NCBI GenBank assembly: GCA_013365365.1
Contig: JABVXU010000376.1
Location: 1-53,242, forward strand
Direction: 5' to 3'
Length of the DNA stretch: 53,242 nt
From: Cruorifilaria tuberocauda
Taxonomy: Eukaryota; Nematoda; Chromadorea; Rhabditida; Onchocercidae
Numbering within the stretch: the first letter of the stretch is position 1; every line of letters begins with the position of its first letter. This document shows positions 13,375-25,909 of the stretch, one piece after another. The notes beneath the pieces are model-generated. The model was not told the origin of the DNA and searched no databases. It was given only the letters and a program-made list of their open reading frames with translations. The position numbers were made by a program, and so were the translations under genes.

Positions 13375-13689
13375 GTGGCGGAAAAGGACGATTAATGAGA
13401 GTGTGGTTTGAAGAGAGCGCAATGTGTTACCACTACTATCATTAAACAACTAAACTAAACATTATTTTCAAAATGTTTCCATTTTAATCCATCTTGATAG
13501 TATTATCAAACTCTTATCAATTTCATATCTTCTCTGATAACATTTTAAAATTCCATGCATACTTTACACGTATCAATCTTTCATTCACGTATATTAATTC
13601 GTAAAGTTTGCAAATTGTTTGAAATGAAATTTGCCACAAATGGTTTTAAAGAAGGAATTCATTCGAAGAGAATTTTGGAATCATGTTGA

Positions 13690-13800
13690 ATGTAAGAGGA
13701 AGTCACCGTAGTGCCATCGTTCTCTCATTGGTCCTTTTCATTGACTGAATTCCACGCCCCCTTCTAAGACACGCATGCACGCAACCGTCTCGTCCTGCAT
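13690..13800. promoter_or_regulatory. GC-richer island upstream of ceh-13
   Basis: About 110 bases of clearly higher GC content in AT-rich flanks. It contains an ATTGG (inverted CCAAT) motif near 13729, a CCACGCCC GC-box of the SP/KLF type near 13753, and GCATGCACGC. It sits about 0.8 kb before the ceh-13 start codon, so a core-promoter or proximal-enhancer role is plausible. Confidence 0.35.
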
Positions 13801-13846
13801 TATTACATCTATTCCATACTCCTACTCTTTCCTATATATAAATACA

Positions 13847-13890
13847 TGTATGTGTGTGTGTGTGTGTGTGTATGTGGTGTATACGTATAC

Positions 13891-13930
<40 letters not shown>
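13847..13930. repeat. Compound (GT)n microsatellite
   Basis: Two GT blocks flank a short palindromic GTATACGTATAC segment. Alternating purine-pyrimidine DNA of this kind can adopt Z-form. It lies about 0.6 kb upstream of ceh-13. Confidence 0.9.
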
Positions 13931-14527
13931 TGCAGTTGAATGACAGACTGCCTGAGTGATATGTATACAACGGCGTGATTTATTGCTCGAACAGCAGCAG
14001 TATCGCATCGCATCGTAGCGTTTGGTCCGTGGGGTGCAATCTTCTTATTTGAAAATTGCGTTGAAATTTTAATCCCTTTGTAAATAAGGAAATGAAATAA
14101 CGTGGAACTCACGTAAGCATTCAAATTAATTGAGTAAAGTAATAAATCTTTATCAGAGTCTCTTTTTCATATACACGTATAAGTTTTTTTTTTTGCGTCA
14201 TTATGCAACACTATTTTAACTTTTACATTTCATCCGTAACTATATTCATACTACGTCATGTTACGCTTAACAATATGTAACCTTACTTTACTTTACTCTA
14301 GTTTAATATAATTAATTCATCTTAAGCTTTAGCTGATACTTTTTAGTGATCATTTATGATTAACTTATTGTAGTGGAAGTTATCAGAAGGAATATGCAAT
14401 TTATCCGAGTGATCAACGATTGCTTAAATTGTGATTTCATTGCCCTTTTTATCAATAGCTCGTTTGGAATATGCTATGATAGTAGGATGTTTGATTAATT
14501 GCACTTTGAAGAAACATTCCTTCTTCT

Positions 14528-14529
14528 AG
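14528..14529 (+). promoter_or_regulatory. Candidate trans-splice acceptor of ceh-13
   Basis: A pyrimidine run ending TTCTTCTAG lies 18 bases before the ATG. An in-frame TGA at 14535 shows that the frame does not extend upstream, so this AG is either a spliced-leader acceptor or the end of a 5' UTR intron. Confidence 0.4.
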
Positions 14530-14546
14530 GTCAGTGATCTTTCTTG

Positions 14547-17500
14547 ATGAGTTGCACCGAATCATACATCGGTTCTTCCAGTCCACCGACCACTTATCCA
14601 CATTATGGCGAGTGGTCAGCATCCGGTAGCTTCATATCTACCTCAGCAACACCTTATCCACCAACATCCTCATATGGACATCATTTATTACCACCAAGTA
14701 CCTCTCAATGGGTTGCTAATTCTACCAGTTATCATCATCAACCAGCTAATAACACTCGTCCTATTGAACAATCTCATTCAGCTAATTCCACTGCTACTAC
14801 TGCTACTTCTACGATTGCAGCTACAACTGTAGCTGCTACAATTGTAGCAAATACTGCAAATACGTATAAGTGGATGCATATTAAACGTACCGTCACTAAA
14901 TCATCAGGTTTCTCTTTTTCTTGACAAATTCATTAAGTATTATATTTAGCAGAGTAAATTAGTAAAGTAATTAAATGATATGATGATTTAGGATATGAAA
15001 TTTCACGTGGAACACGTAGATTTTATTGAATTACGTGCTATATTTTTGTTAGATATAGAAAAAATTTTTTGAATGAATATGAAAATAGTGATAAAATTTG
15101 TTTTACATTTGAAAATTTCAAATTCATTCAATTAATTTTGGTAGGGAAAAAGAAGAGAGTTATTATTTATATTGAAATTTTAGGAATTATTATCAAACTT
15201 TAGTGAAATAGGAGTAAAGAGAAAAGAGATAATTAATTTACCAGAAATAAATAATTATTGTCAAATTTGACCTATGAATAGTTTGATTTCTGTTTTACAG
15301 TGCCAAAACGACGTGTAATGGAAGATACGAATACGATACGTACCAATTTTACCACTCATCAATTAACAGAACTTGAAAAGGAATATTATACGTCAAAATA
15401 TTTAAATCGAACAAGACGAGCGGAAATTGCATCCATCCTACAGTTGAATGAAACTCAAGTAATTTACATTACCGTATCTAAGTTTATCATATCTGTTCTA
15501 CTAAATTATCTAAAGATAGATGACTTATTATCAGCAGATGTGAAGATATTAGAATAAATGAAAGTAATAAATAAGACATAAGCATATCATAGTAAAGATA
15601 GTTCGTTATCTCTTATCATCTTGCTAACATCTTATTACTTATTGTGTAAATATTTACATATAACTTACAAAATAGCTAAACAAATAAATTAATTATAAAT
15701 TAATAAAGTTAATTACATTATTTTAGATGTAAAAATATCTCGAATGTTTTATGCAATGACAACTTTTTTTTATAGTATCAAAATTATTTACCAGTTTTCC
15801 TACCAAACCAAACAAATTGAATTGATTTAGTTTGATAAAGCAAACTGATATCACAATTCGTTATCGTAAAAATCAATATTTCCACATTTTCAAAATTATT
15901 TTTCAACAGAAAAAAATTTCAATCCGGTTCTGGTTTTTTTTTTTGCATGTTTCCACATTATTTCAACGATCACTGAAGGAAATTGTACTATTACTTTTAC
16001 TTCTAAATTGTAATTATTGCCATTAATACTAATTTCAATTTAGGAAATCAGAAGAATTACTTTTTTTTTTTGAAATTAAAAAAAAAAAGTCTAGATACTT
16101 TTTAGCAGAATAACTCTAAGCTAATCTATTTTCTATAAGATTAATTTTTGAAGTAAATCTGTTTATCGGATACTGTTTGAGGATGAGGAAGAAATGTTGG
16201 AAGAAGAGGGAGGATGATTGGGTACACTTCAAATAGTATGAAAGAATCGGAAACAGCTGATAACAAATTCTTTTTTTAACTTTATCAACTATACAAATGC
16301 CAGTATAATTTTAATTTTACCGAAAAAAGAGCAGAGAGAAAAGGTGTATTTGATAAGGATCAAAATAATTTTTACTCAGTCAACAATTCAATGCTTTATC
16401 TTAGCTAACAACAATAATAAATATTTAAAATACAACTGATTATATTCATTAAAATAAATTCATTCAATACTATTCTTTTTTTCAACGTATTGATCGATTA
16501 TGCTAGTCTATTAGTCTAATGATTGATATTTACTGATAACACTTATCATTTCATCCATATATTTCACTAATATTTGTATGTGAAAACTGAAATCGAATTA
16601 ATTCAGCGACATAACTCTTGGAATAATATTTAGTGATACATGATGATTCGATTCTATAAAACAGTTCAATGATGAATAGCAACAAGACTGAATAACTTGG
16701 AATTTACTTAATTATAATTAAAGCTAATGAAGTACTGAAAATATTACTCATCCTTTTCATAATTCTACTCTCAATTAAAGAGCATTGTAATGTTTTACTT
16801 TCTAAAATTTAAAATCTGCAAAATTAGTTACTGAATTTTCTGATATCAATTCAAAATGCCAATGCCAATAGTATCTATCCATTCACACATGCATCAGTTT
16901 TCAATTTATTTCAAGCAAGAGAAGTATTTGCTCATTGGTTGTCAGATTTGAAGCAAATTTCCAATCTGTTCTAGAAAAATCTGTCCTCTAACAATTTAAC
17001 AATTGACATGCCAAGCCGAATCTTACAGCGCCCTCATTTCTAGCTTCATGAGATACTTCAAAGTGGAAAAATTAGCCTATAGGTGATTGAATTTTACAGT
17101 ATGATAAGTTGAACATTTTTGTTAATACAATAAGATTAACTTCAGAATCTTCAAGATCACTGATACGGTAACTGACGGTAATAGTATTTATTCGAATCAT
17201 TTCTTTTTTTTTTGCCGTAAAATAATGATGATATTTATCGTTTAGAAGCCATTAATTTCGAATTTAAATTTGCAAAGATTGAAATTTTACCGAATACTGA
17301 TCACATTTGCATAATTCAAAATTGCATCATAATTAAAAATGCTATGAAAATCTTCATGTTCAATTCTGATAATTAGCCAAAAATTATTCTGAAGATATTT
17401 ATAATCAATTATGATGATTTCTAATTAAGATAGTAGATTTTTTGACAATTACTATATATCAGATAGATTAAAAAGATTCCTACGATATGAATCGTAAGAC

Positions 17501-18120
17501 TACTTCATATAGAATATTAATTAATTTGATATTTAATCTTACTCATTCACAAGTTTTTATAATTAAAATTATCAATTCATTCCAATCGTTCTTATCAGAA
17601 TTTAGTAGATTTGTTAGAGAGGGAAATTAAGAAATAATCAATAGGTTATCATAGAAGGAATTATTCTCTAAAATAATCTATTAGAAATTTATTCTAAAGA
17701 AATTGCAAACGATCATTTGAAGTTTGTCACAATGGAAAAGGAATCAAATGAAAATATAAACTAAATCGTTTATTCCATTGGAGATAGAATAAGTTAGCAT
17801 GAATGAGTTCCAGTATAAAGGCAATGAAAGTTAAGAGAAGTAAATATATGTAAACAGTAATAATCAATTATCATAAGTAAATAGATAAGTAAAAGATCAA
17901 GAGTGAATTTCAGGTAAAAATCTGGTTTCAAAATCGTCGAATGAAGGAGAAAAAGCGACAAAAAGAGCAAGCCTTCCTGGCACGTGGTGGTATGCCGTTG
18001 ACACCATGCAAGGCACCTCCACAACAGAGAATAATCAACAGGGATGGTACCACCTGGTCCTCCGAATCATCTTCCGGTACTCCCAATAATTCCCCGAAAC
18101 TAATACCACCATCTCTATGA
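14547..18120 (+). CDS. ceh-13: Hox1/labial homeodomain protein CEH-13, three exons
   Basis: Anterior Hox transcription factor, expected to act in the nucleus with PBC partners. Exons: 14547-14907, 15301-15458 and 17914-18120 (phases 1 and 0), giving 241 residues. The N-terminus is rich in Ser, Thr, Tyr, Pro, His and Ala. YKWM at residues 107-110 is the labial-type hexapeptide that contacts CEH-20/PBX. The homeodomain is about residues 130-189: [27 protein letters not shown], then [14 protein letters not shown]. The second intron (2.45 kb) falls between homeodomain residues 44 and 45. The tail of about 50 residues ends at TGA 18118-18120. ATG 14547 is the first ATG after an in-frame stop; the codon before it is TTG. 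Exon 2 has an in-frame extension to 15557 past its donor, but only splicing restores helix 3. Assignment to the labial class is very firm. Confidence 0.96.
15459..17913 (+). other. Second intron of ceh-13 (within the homeobox)
   Basis: Long AT-rich intron with no other coding signal. It contains a POU octamer at 17305-17312 and several TTATCA motifs. Large introns in Hox genes often hold enhancers. Nothing more specific is visible. Confidence 0.85.
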
Positions 18121-20062
18121 AGCCAGCTATAAATATCGGGCTGGATGACAGATTGGCTAATTAATTACTTCTTTCAACCGCCAACTATCCCGTGTAATGT
18201 AGCGTTAGTCGTTTCAACATCGACCCATTTTCTTTTCATCGAACATTTATTTCTTTTCCTTTAATTTTGAGGGTTGGTTATAAGTAGTATAGGAGTATTT
18301 CATTAATTTCAGGATTTTTAAAAATTACTTTGAAATTTTCGATTCTCGTAATTCAGTTTGATATATGGCAAGGTTTTTTTAAAAGCTATCAATTGATAAG
18401 CTTATCAAATTAATATAAATAATTGATAATATTAATTAATTATAGTAAGGTATCATTCCTGTATTTGTTTAAGTAATCACTGATATTATTACCTTCATAA
18501 ACTTTTCTAATTCATTCTTTTTGTTTGTCTTTGAACATTAATGAACACACTAAGTTTAATTGTTTTCTTAAGCATTCTTTTTTTTCTAAATTTATCACTC
18601 ATAATTGTTTTTAAGAATATTAAAGACTTGCATGGATAACTTTGTAAAAGATAACGGAAGTTTTTATCGATTTCATTTGCACTGCTTATTTCATATTTTA
18701 AACTGTTTGATTCCAAAAAAGTATTATCGATTGAACTCAGAAAATTGAAAGTAAAAGCTAAAAAAAAGTTGCTAAGAGAAAATTTGTAAGGTTATTTATA
18801 TCTTAAATGATATTAGTAACTTTGATATGATATTTTCGAGAATGAAAATTTTAAATTAAAACTTTTTAAATGCTTATTCTTATGTATACTTAAATGGAAT
18901 GCATGAGCGTGTAAAATTTATGATGCATAAAGCAAGAGAATATTAAGAATTAAATATCATTTAGATTGAAATATGATATGTTTGATTAATGATTATCATT
19001 TAAACTAATATAATTCTTTCATTTCCTATTCAGGTTATTATTGTCACCTGTTGAATTTGTGACTTTTTTTTTTGTTTAATTCATTTTTATTTTCATGGTA
19101 TTTACACAATTGCTTTGAAATTTGAAATTTTATCTTTTTTATTTTTTTGTTTTATTGTGTTCAACTTTTAAAGAACAGTGTTATTTAGGGTGGGATAAAA
19201 TGCGAATTGTTCAGGTTGGCAGGTAAAAACAAAAAAAGAACACATCATTTCTCTGATTCGCATCCATTTCAGACAACTTTTATTGCAAGGATGTTAATTA
19301 GAGAAATGAATTGCTCTGAGCATTTGAGCATTTGGTAGAAATGATTGTGCCAATAGGTTGTAAATAAAGCAAATCAGAAAACAAGTTTTCTCCTATCGCA
19401 AACCGATTAAATTATTTTAATTTCCATTTATAACAACAAATTCCTATAATTTCAACTTTACAAGCATTAGTCGTATTATCCTTATAAAAAGGATTCGTGA
19501 TAATTTTTTTTAATCATTTTTTAATTTTAAAATTTCAACTTTCATTACTTATCATATTAAAACTCAGGTGTAAATTCAGTAAAGCGAAGTAAAAACTGAA
19601 ATTCGTTTCTTTTTCTCTTTTTCATTTAAAAAGAATTAAAAACATTGATGAAAGTATTGAAATAAATTCACATGAAAGAAATGACAGATCGATATTATAG
19701 AAACACTTTTGGTATTTAATTAAATTAAAATGTCTGAATTCATTTTAGTAAGTGTGATCAATAATTCATAAAACTATGTAATATACATTATTTCAAATGT
19801 AAATTTAGTATAAATAAAGTTATTGAACTTTTAAAAATTCATCTAATTAAAATAAGAGAGATAATTATTAAAGTAAGAATGGAAAATAATTATCAAATGC
19901 TTTTAAAGTGAAACTTTTATAATTATTTTAAATGACTCCATTTCAAATTTATTAAGCAAATAGGTAAATTAAGCTTCTATTATCGTAGAATTAATGTCAT
20001 ATAAAATCATTTTTACATTGCATCATCAAATATTTCAATATGAAAAGGTCGCATAAATAAAA

Positions 20063-20104
20063 TAGAAAGAGAGAAAGAGAGAAAGGGGAAGAGAGGAAGA
20101 GACA
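20063..20104. repeat. GAAA/GAGA purine tract
   Basis: Imperfect GAGAAAGAGAGAAAG run. The minus-strand Leu/Phe/Ser-rich frame across it is a by-product of composition. Confidence 0.85.
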
Positions 20105-20792
20105 AAGAATGAAAATAAAAGACAAAAAAAAAGAAAACAGAGGAATAGTTTGTTCGGAATAATTGATGAAAAGGCGAAGAAAAAAGTACCTACTCTCGAA
20201 TTCCAGCAGATTATAGAGGAAATGAAAAAAAAAAGAAAGGTGAAGCAAATTTAAAAAAAAATGAATGATTTTTGTTAGAGAATGAGAAGAGAGTATGATA
20301 TTTGAAGAGAGAGTGGAGGAATTCTCCTACGTGAGCAATCGAAATCAGTGATCTTATCAGCTTATCATAAATGTGGGTGTTAAGACGGTAACATCAAAAG
20401 ATTTTTCTGTTTTTTTTTCCTGAAAGAATGCGCTGAATGACAGTTCCGCTCCGTGAAATTCCTCTTCCGTTTCTCTCTCTTCCACTATCAGCGATTCAAA
20501 AGTGAAGAGAAATGAATTGATTGATGCGTTGGAGAAGAGGAAAAACAATGATGAAGTTAATTGGTTCCAGTTTGACAAACAGGAAACCTGAAATTCCTCT
20601 TCTTTCTTTCCGGAAAACTTCCCAGAGAAAAAAGTAAGGGAAAATAAAAGACTTTCAACTATAGATTCTCATAAATTTTTACAGAAAACAAAATGAATTA
20701 CAAGGGTAAAGTAAGCCATGTTAGTTTAGGATTAAAATTATAAACAAAATTTATTTTTCTTTTAGCAAAAAAAATTTTTACCCTTAGTTTTT

Positions 20793-20823
20793 ACTCTCTC
20801 TCTTTCTCTCTCTCGCTCGCTCT
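20793..20823. repeat. CTCT pyrimidine tract
   Basis: CTCTCTCTTTCTCTCTCTCGCTCGCTC, the opposite strand orientation of the GA tracts elsewhere in the interval. Confidence 0.85.
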
Positions 20824-21130
20824 AACTTTCATCTTTTTCTTTCCAAAATTATTTACCGACGAATGCTTTCTTAATTAAACAATATTAAGCTATATAAGTC
20901 AGGCTTAATTGAAATTATGTTTAACTCATACAAGTAAAGTTTAAATGTAGGTAGATTAAATTGAAGTTTGAATTTTTTTAAATTTCCTTGAAATGATTGG
21001 ATAATACTTTTTACTGATTTATTATTTGATATTAAAAAAAATTTTTTTTGATGGAAATTTTCATTTTCTCATAAAAAATCTGATAAGCAAAAAAAAATTT
21101 TTTTTAATTTTAGGTGTAAAGGAATGATTT

Positions 21131-21158
21131 TGAGAAAGAGAGAGAGAGAGAGAGAGAA
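21131..21158. repeat. (GA)n microsatellite
   Basis: Uninterrupted GA run of about 12 units in AT-rich intergenic DNA. Confidence 0.9.
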
Positions 21159-22395
21159 GTTGTAGAACGATTTGGAAATGGTTAAATTGATTTATTGGCT
21201 TAAAAGATTATTTCGATTAAATCGATTAAAGGATGTAAAATTTGATTTTTCAATTTTGTTCTTTTGCAATTGGAAAAATTGAATATCATTCATTTTTTCC
21301 ATAAAATTAAATTGAATTAATGTAATTGAATGCTCGAACTTTGCCTTCTTCTTTGCTTATTTCATTTCAATCAGTTATCATAATTCGTCGATCGACGAAT
21401 TTCTCAAATTTTCATTTATTAGAATGAATTCGATGAAACCTGAAAATCTCCAATAATTCAGAAAAGCCACCAACGACTTTTTGTAAACTCTTTTAGAAAA
21501 TACTCAAATATAATTTATTCCTTTATCAGTGCACAATGAAGCTTTTAACGAGATATTTTTTCAATTTAATTTTTCCAAAAAAGATTTCATTTGCTCATAC
21601 CTATATCATTACGATAACGAATTGAGTATTGCGATAATTATTGAGTATGAATATGTATTTAGGTGTTAATCTTTAGAAAGAAGTACTTTGAAGAGAAATG
21701 CTATTTACTATTTCATTTCAATTTTGATTTTTCCATATAATTTCACGATAAAGCACTGTTTTGCGATAAATATTAAATAATTTTATATGTGATATTTCTA
21801 ATTTGTATTATATTATGTTTGTAATTTGAAATGAATATATTTTGAAAATAAATTTCAAATAAATATTACAAATATTTCGATTGTTAAACGAAGTATAAAA
21901 AATTTAAGGATTTATTGAATTAAAGAAGGTGATTCTGATTTATTTTAGGAATATTTCATATTTATGTATGCTTTATTTTAGGCTTGTTGCATCATCATTT
22001 TAGATGTAAATGTTTGAACTTTTTCATCCTTTTCTTTTCGATCACCTCTAAATCAGGTTATTGAAGAGTCAATCTCAAATTACCTGGTTGAAAGAAAAGA
22101 AATTGCAATTGTAATACTTAGATTATGCATATGCGTCATTTGCATAATGAAAGGTTTTATTTCTAACATTCTTCTTTTGATAATATCCGATACAATAGTA
22201 GCGCCGAATAGTACACAATAGTAGCCGAATTTGCATATGGAAAGTTTATCCTTCGATATATGATAATCCGCAATGGTAAACTGTATAAAAAGGCAAACAA
22301 AGAGAATGGGACAGTAAGAAAGAGAAATTTTGAAGATGTTTAACCTTTGGTATTTTTTGCAGCTTAAAATGCCCTTTTAGAAACTTTTTTTTTTA

Positions 22396-22426
22396 CCTCT
22401 CTCTCTCTCTCTCCCTCTCTCTATAT
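22396..22426. repeat. (CT)n microsatellite
   Basis: CTCT run with one CCC interruption in intergenic DNA. Confidence 0.9.
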
Positions 22427-24217
22427 CTTCTCCTTTTTTCAAACTTCGTTTCCCTCATTCTTTACCTGATGACATAAGTGGGTATTTATAGAAAACAGAA
22501 AAAAAGATATAGTAATAAATCAAAATATTGATGATTATCAATTAATTCTACTTTAATTAAATAATTGAAAATGTAATTCAATGGATATTAATTTTAAAAA
22601 ATTTATAAAATTAACACAAAATCGCAAATGATAAATACGTGAAATGAAAATGAAAAATCTTTTAGTCAATTAATTAATTATTTATGTAATTAAATTTTAA
22701 TAATTTTTTACAAAAAATTAATTTCTAAGAAATCTTTCATTAATAAATATTAAATTTTATTCTTCTACTAATCTATTAAGTTACTTTACTTTTCTTCACT
22801 CCCATAAAAAAACGTAAACAAAAACAATGATACCGTAGTAGATGAAAATAGTTGAATCATCTGATAATGAATGAACAATAATGATTTGCTCATCGAAGCG
22901 TAGAAGTGAAATGACAGGTGTAGTATAGATGATATGCTATGATAGCGCAATTGTTGCATAAATATAATCTAATTTAATTTTCTTTAAAACAATTGGTTAA
23001 TTGAAATGAAGAGAGAGAGAGTGAGATGTGAAGAGATGATGAGAGAAATGAGGGAAAAAATATAATTGAAATGAAGAGATGAATGATTGATTAAAATTAT
23101 CAAAAGATAAAATTTTATGCTATCTATTCATTTACTTTACTAAATAACAGTTTCAACTTTTCGTCCATTAATAAAAGTTTATCGATAAGAGTATTGTGTT
23201 TGTTGTGTTGAGCGGAGATAAGCTTAGCTGAGAAGGTTACAAAGCTTAACTTTATCTGTTATCTCTTCAGTTTGTGTGTGTATGGATGGATTGTAAGATA
23301 GATGGATGTGTAAAAAGTTTTTGAGGGAGAAGCGCATATTTAGTAGATAAAAGGAAAGCGACTGATTGATTCAGCTGACGATCAGAGAGAATAACGGGAT
23401 CGGGGAGAGAGAGAGAATCTCCGAGATCTCAATGTTGATATCAGTTGAGGGAGAGAGGGATAACAGAAGTCGAAGCTCTCTGATATGTTTTAAACCAATT
23501 TGGTGATTTGGGACCGAGTTCTTTTCTTTTATTATCAATTGAAAATTCGGTTTTTCTCTCTTTCCTCCAATGATATTAACAGAACAATCAATAATTTGCA
23601 TATTTTATGATAATAGAAGAGATAAAGTGATATGATAAAATAAATTGTATAAAAGATTGAATTCAGAAAAGCAATACAAGAGAATTGATTATGAAAATAG
23701 ACTAATTAATAAAATAAAAATCATTGATTCTATCAATCAAATGCATTTCAAATAAAAAAGTAAAATAAACAAAATATTGACAGCAGTGATAAGCATCATG
23801 ATAATAATACTTTGATGGATTAGAAACGTTCAAAGTTATATCAACTTTCCGGAAAAAAAGAGCTACTTAGAATTATATTAAGCTTAAGATGATATCAGCG
23901 ATTATATTCAGCCAAATGCAAATTAACATATTATTATCATAATTCTTATAGAGAGAATTTACAGAGAATTCTTATTAATAGAGAGTTTCCCGAATTTGGC
24001 ACATTTCATCAAATTTTTTTAAGCTTATTTTTAATTCCGGTTTTATTCGCGCAAATACCAAAATTATGAATTCTTACTTAATTTATCTCTTCAATTCATT
24101 CTGAATGTCTTTCAAATAAAACAATGCTTGTTTTAAATAAAAGAATTAAAAACAGAAACTATGCATCATTAAGTTTCCCTATACAATTTAAATTTAGTTG
24201 CTAAAAGACTGGATGTA

Positions 24218-24240
24218 TGATGGATGGATATATGATGGAT
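24218..24240 (+). promoter_or_regulatory. Labial/PBX-type bipartite site and neighbour
   Basis: TGATGGATGG at 24218-24227 is identical to the core of the vertebrate Hoxb1 autoregulatory repeat and fits the Hox1-PBC consensus TGATNNAT. A second TGATGGAT follows at 24233-24240. Both lie 6.1 kb downstream of ceh-13. Binding by CEH-13/CEH-20 is an inference. Confidence 0.35.
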
Positions 24241-25518
24241 ATATGATGAAGCTGTTATCAAACTGTTATCATTATATCTTTGATATTGACCTTTTAATCA
24301 CACTGATATCAGAATAAATTTGGATGCAAGCTTGCCTCTTCTACTGCTATAAATTATATTTTGTCCGTTTGTTTAATAATTTTTGAGACGTATATGATGA
24401 ATTATGACATTTGTTGAATTATGTGTCGAAACATATCGGCGTTCAACATATTATCATATTATCAATCTTTCAAATGATAAGTTAGTGATATCGGTTGATA
24501 ATAAATCAATAAATCAAATAAAAAATTAATGTAAACGAAAAATAAGAAATTTGTATTTATTATTTATGAAATTTAATCTTCCCAACAATAAAATATTTTA
24601 AAGTTATCAATTCAAGGAGAATTGTTGATAAATAATGAAGTGAAAAAGTTATTCGCTGTTATTGATAAGCTGAAATCAATTTCTTTCTAAAGAAAACTTG
24701 AAGAATTTAGGATAAATAATTTGCTTATTTCATTCAAATGATAACAGAAAAAAACTTCTCTGATAGTAATATTACTCTCATTTTCAATTCAATAATTGAA
24801 GTAAATCGTTAGTCTCTCTAAAAAACCGAAATAAAATTAAGTAATTGATAATTTAATTAAACGAGAACTATTATCTAAAATTATGCTATTAAAATTTTCT
24901 CTAATATAACAGTTTAAAATCTTTATGAACAAAGAATAAAGGATGTGATATTATCCAAAGAAAAGAAAATCGCATCAATTTGAATAATTAATTACACAAT
25001 TAGTCATCGATCGCTGCTAAAAATTGACCTAATTTGATAGATTTGATATTTTATAGATTAATCTAAGAGGCTATTTCAACTAGTTCTGGATGGCTTTTAT
25101 CTGATAAATTCTAGGATAGAGAGTGATAATAGAATGATAAAAAGTTTCCATACAATAACTGATAATAGTTTATCATAGTGATAAGAATTCATAAATATTA
25201 GCGTAACTTCTCACAGCAATAAAATTATTTTGTTCAAGCTCTACCTCTACCTAATGCTTTTTGACACTAACCTAACGAAATATTAATTAACTTTTACTTT
25301 TAGCAGTATATTTCAAATCACTACTTTTCAATTTTGGTTATAAGACTTTTTAAATTTAAAAATGGAATGAATTAACTTTTTAAAGGACCTCTTTTGAATT
25401 CGCTGTATTGAATTGTCTTGCAGTTTTGCTGATCCCAATTAATTAACGATGATAGGAATGAAGCAGAAAGATTTTTCTGATGATCGATATAAGTTCCTGT
25501 ACTTCTAATAAGGAAAGT

Positions 25519-25684
25519 CCTTCTGATGGATACATCTAGCTAGAATGACCCTTCTGATGGATGCATCTAGCTAGAATGATCCTTCTGATGGATACATCTA
25601 GCTAGAATGACCCTTCTGATGGATACATCTAGCTAGAATGACCCTTCTGATGGATACATCTGACTAGAATGACCCTTCTGATGT
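25519..25684 (+). repeat. 31-bp tandem repeat, five copies plus a partial sixth
   Basis: Copies start at 25519, 25550, 25581, 25612 and 25643; a truncated copy starts at 25674. Each begins CCTTCTGATGGAT and ends CTAGAATGA. Copies differ by single changes: GATG for GATA in copy 2, and a rearranged CTGACTAG in copy 5. The unit contains TGATGGAT, the Hox1-PBC type core, and a CTAGCTAG palindrome. No frame is open through the array, so it is not a protein repeat. Confidence 0.95.
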
Positions 25685-25909
25685 TCACCGTAAGCTTCCA
25701 GCTTTTCATCCTTCATATCACTCAATTCTTTTCCTTCCGTATATCTGATAAATTTTCACCTACTGATATCAGTGATATGCGATTAGCTCATCAAATTAGC
25801 TAATTATATTTGAATCAATGAAAATTAGAATTCCCACAATTCCTTCAAAACGAATAGTAAGCCAAATTTTTTACCAAAATGCCATTGGAAAAAACATAAT
25901 GATTGTTGG

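Larger units (their letters stand above)
1445..14546. other. 13-kb gene-free interval between two Hox genes
   Basis: It includes the 3' UTR of the posterior Hox gene and the upstream region of ceh-13. I see no exon set with matching splice sites and no RNA gene that I recognise. The open frames here are short, mostly lack an ATG and are repeat-driven. Contents: GA-rich tracts near 3436 and 6057, a CRE-like inverted repeat at 4778, back-to-back POU octamers at 6355, a GC-richer patch with CCGCGG and CACCTG near 7765-7815, a DR1 at 8612, a 52-bp tandem duplication at 9279, GTAT/GT microsatellites at 13316 and 13847, a GC-box/CCAAT island near 13700, and many TGATAA/TTATCA motifs throughout. This is the layout of a cis-regulatory domain of developmental genes. 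Confidence 0.8.

Noticed and set aside
13822..14124. 100-codon minus-strand frame rich in Thr-His
   Set aside because: Encoded by the GT microsatellite; it lies in the ceh-13 upstream region and has no family features.
1445..14546. mir-10/mir-57-type microRNA, which sits near posterior Hox genes in other animals
   Set aside because: I looked for the seed-containing ACCCTGTAGA and its complement and did not see it; a hairpin scan with small-RNA data would be needed.
15300..15557. Unspliced extension of the homeobox exon past 15458
   Set aside because: Reading through the donor destroys homeodomain helix 3; splicing to 17914 restores [11 protein letters not shown] exactly in phase.
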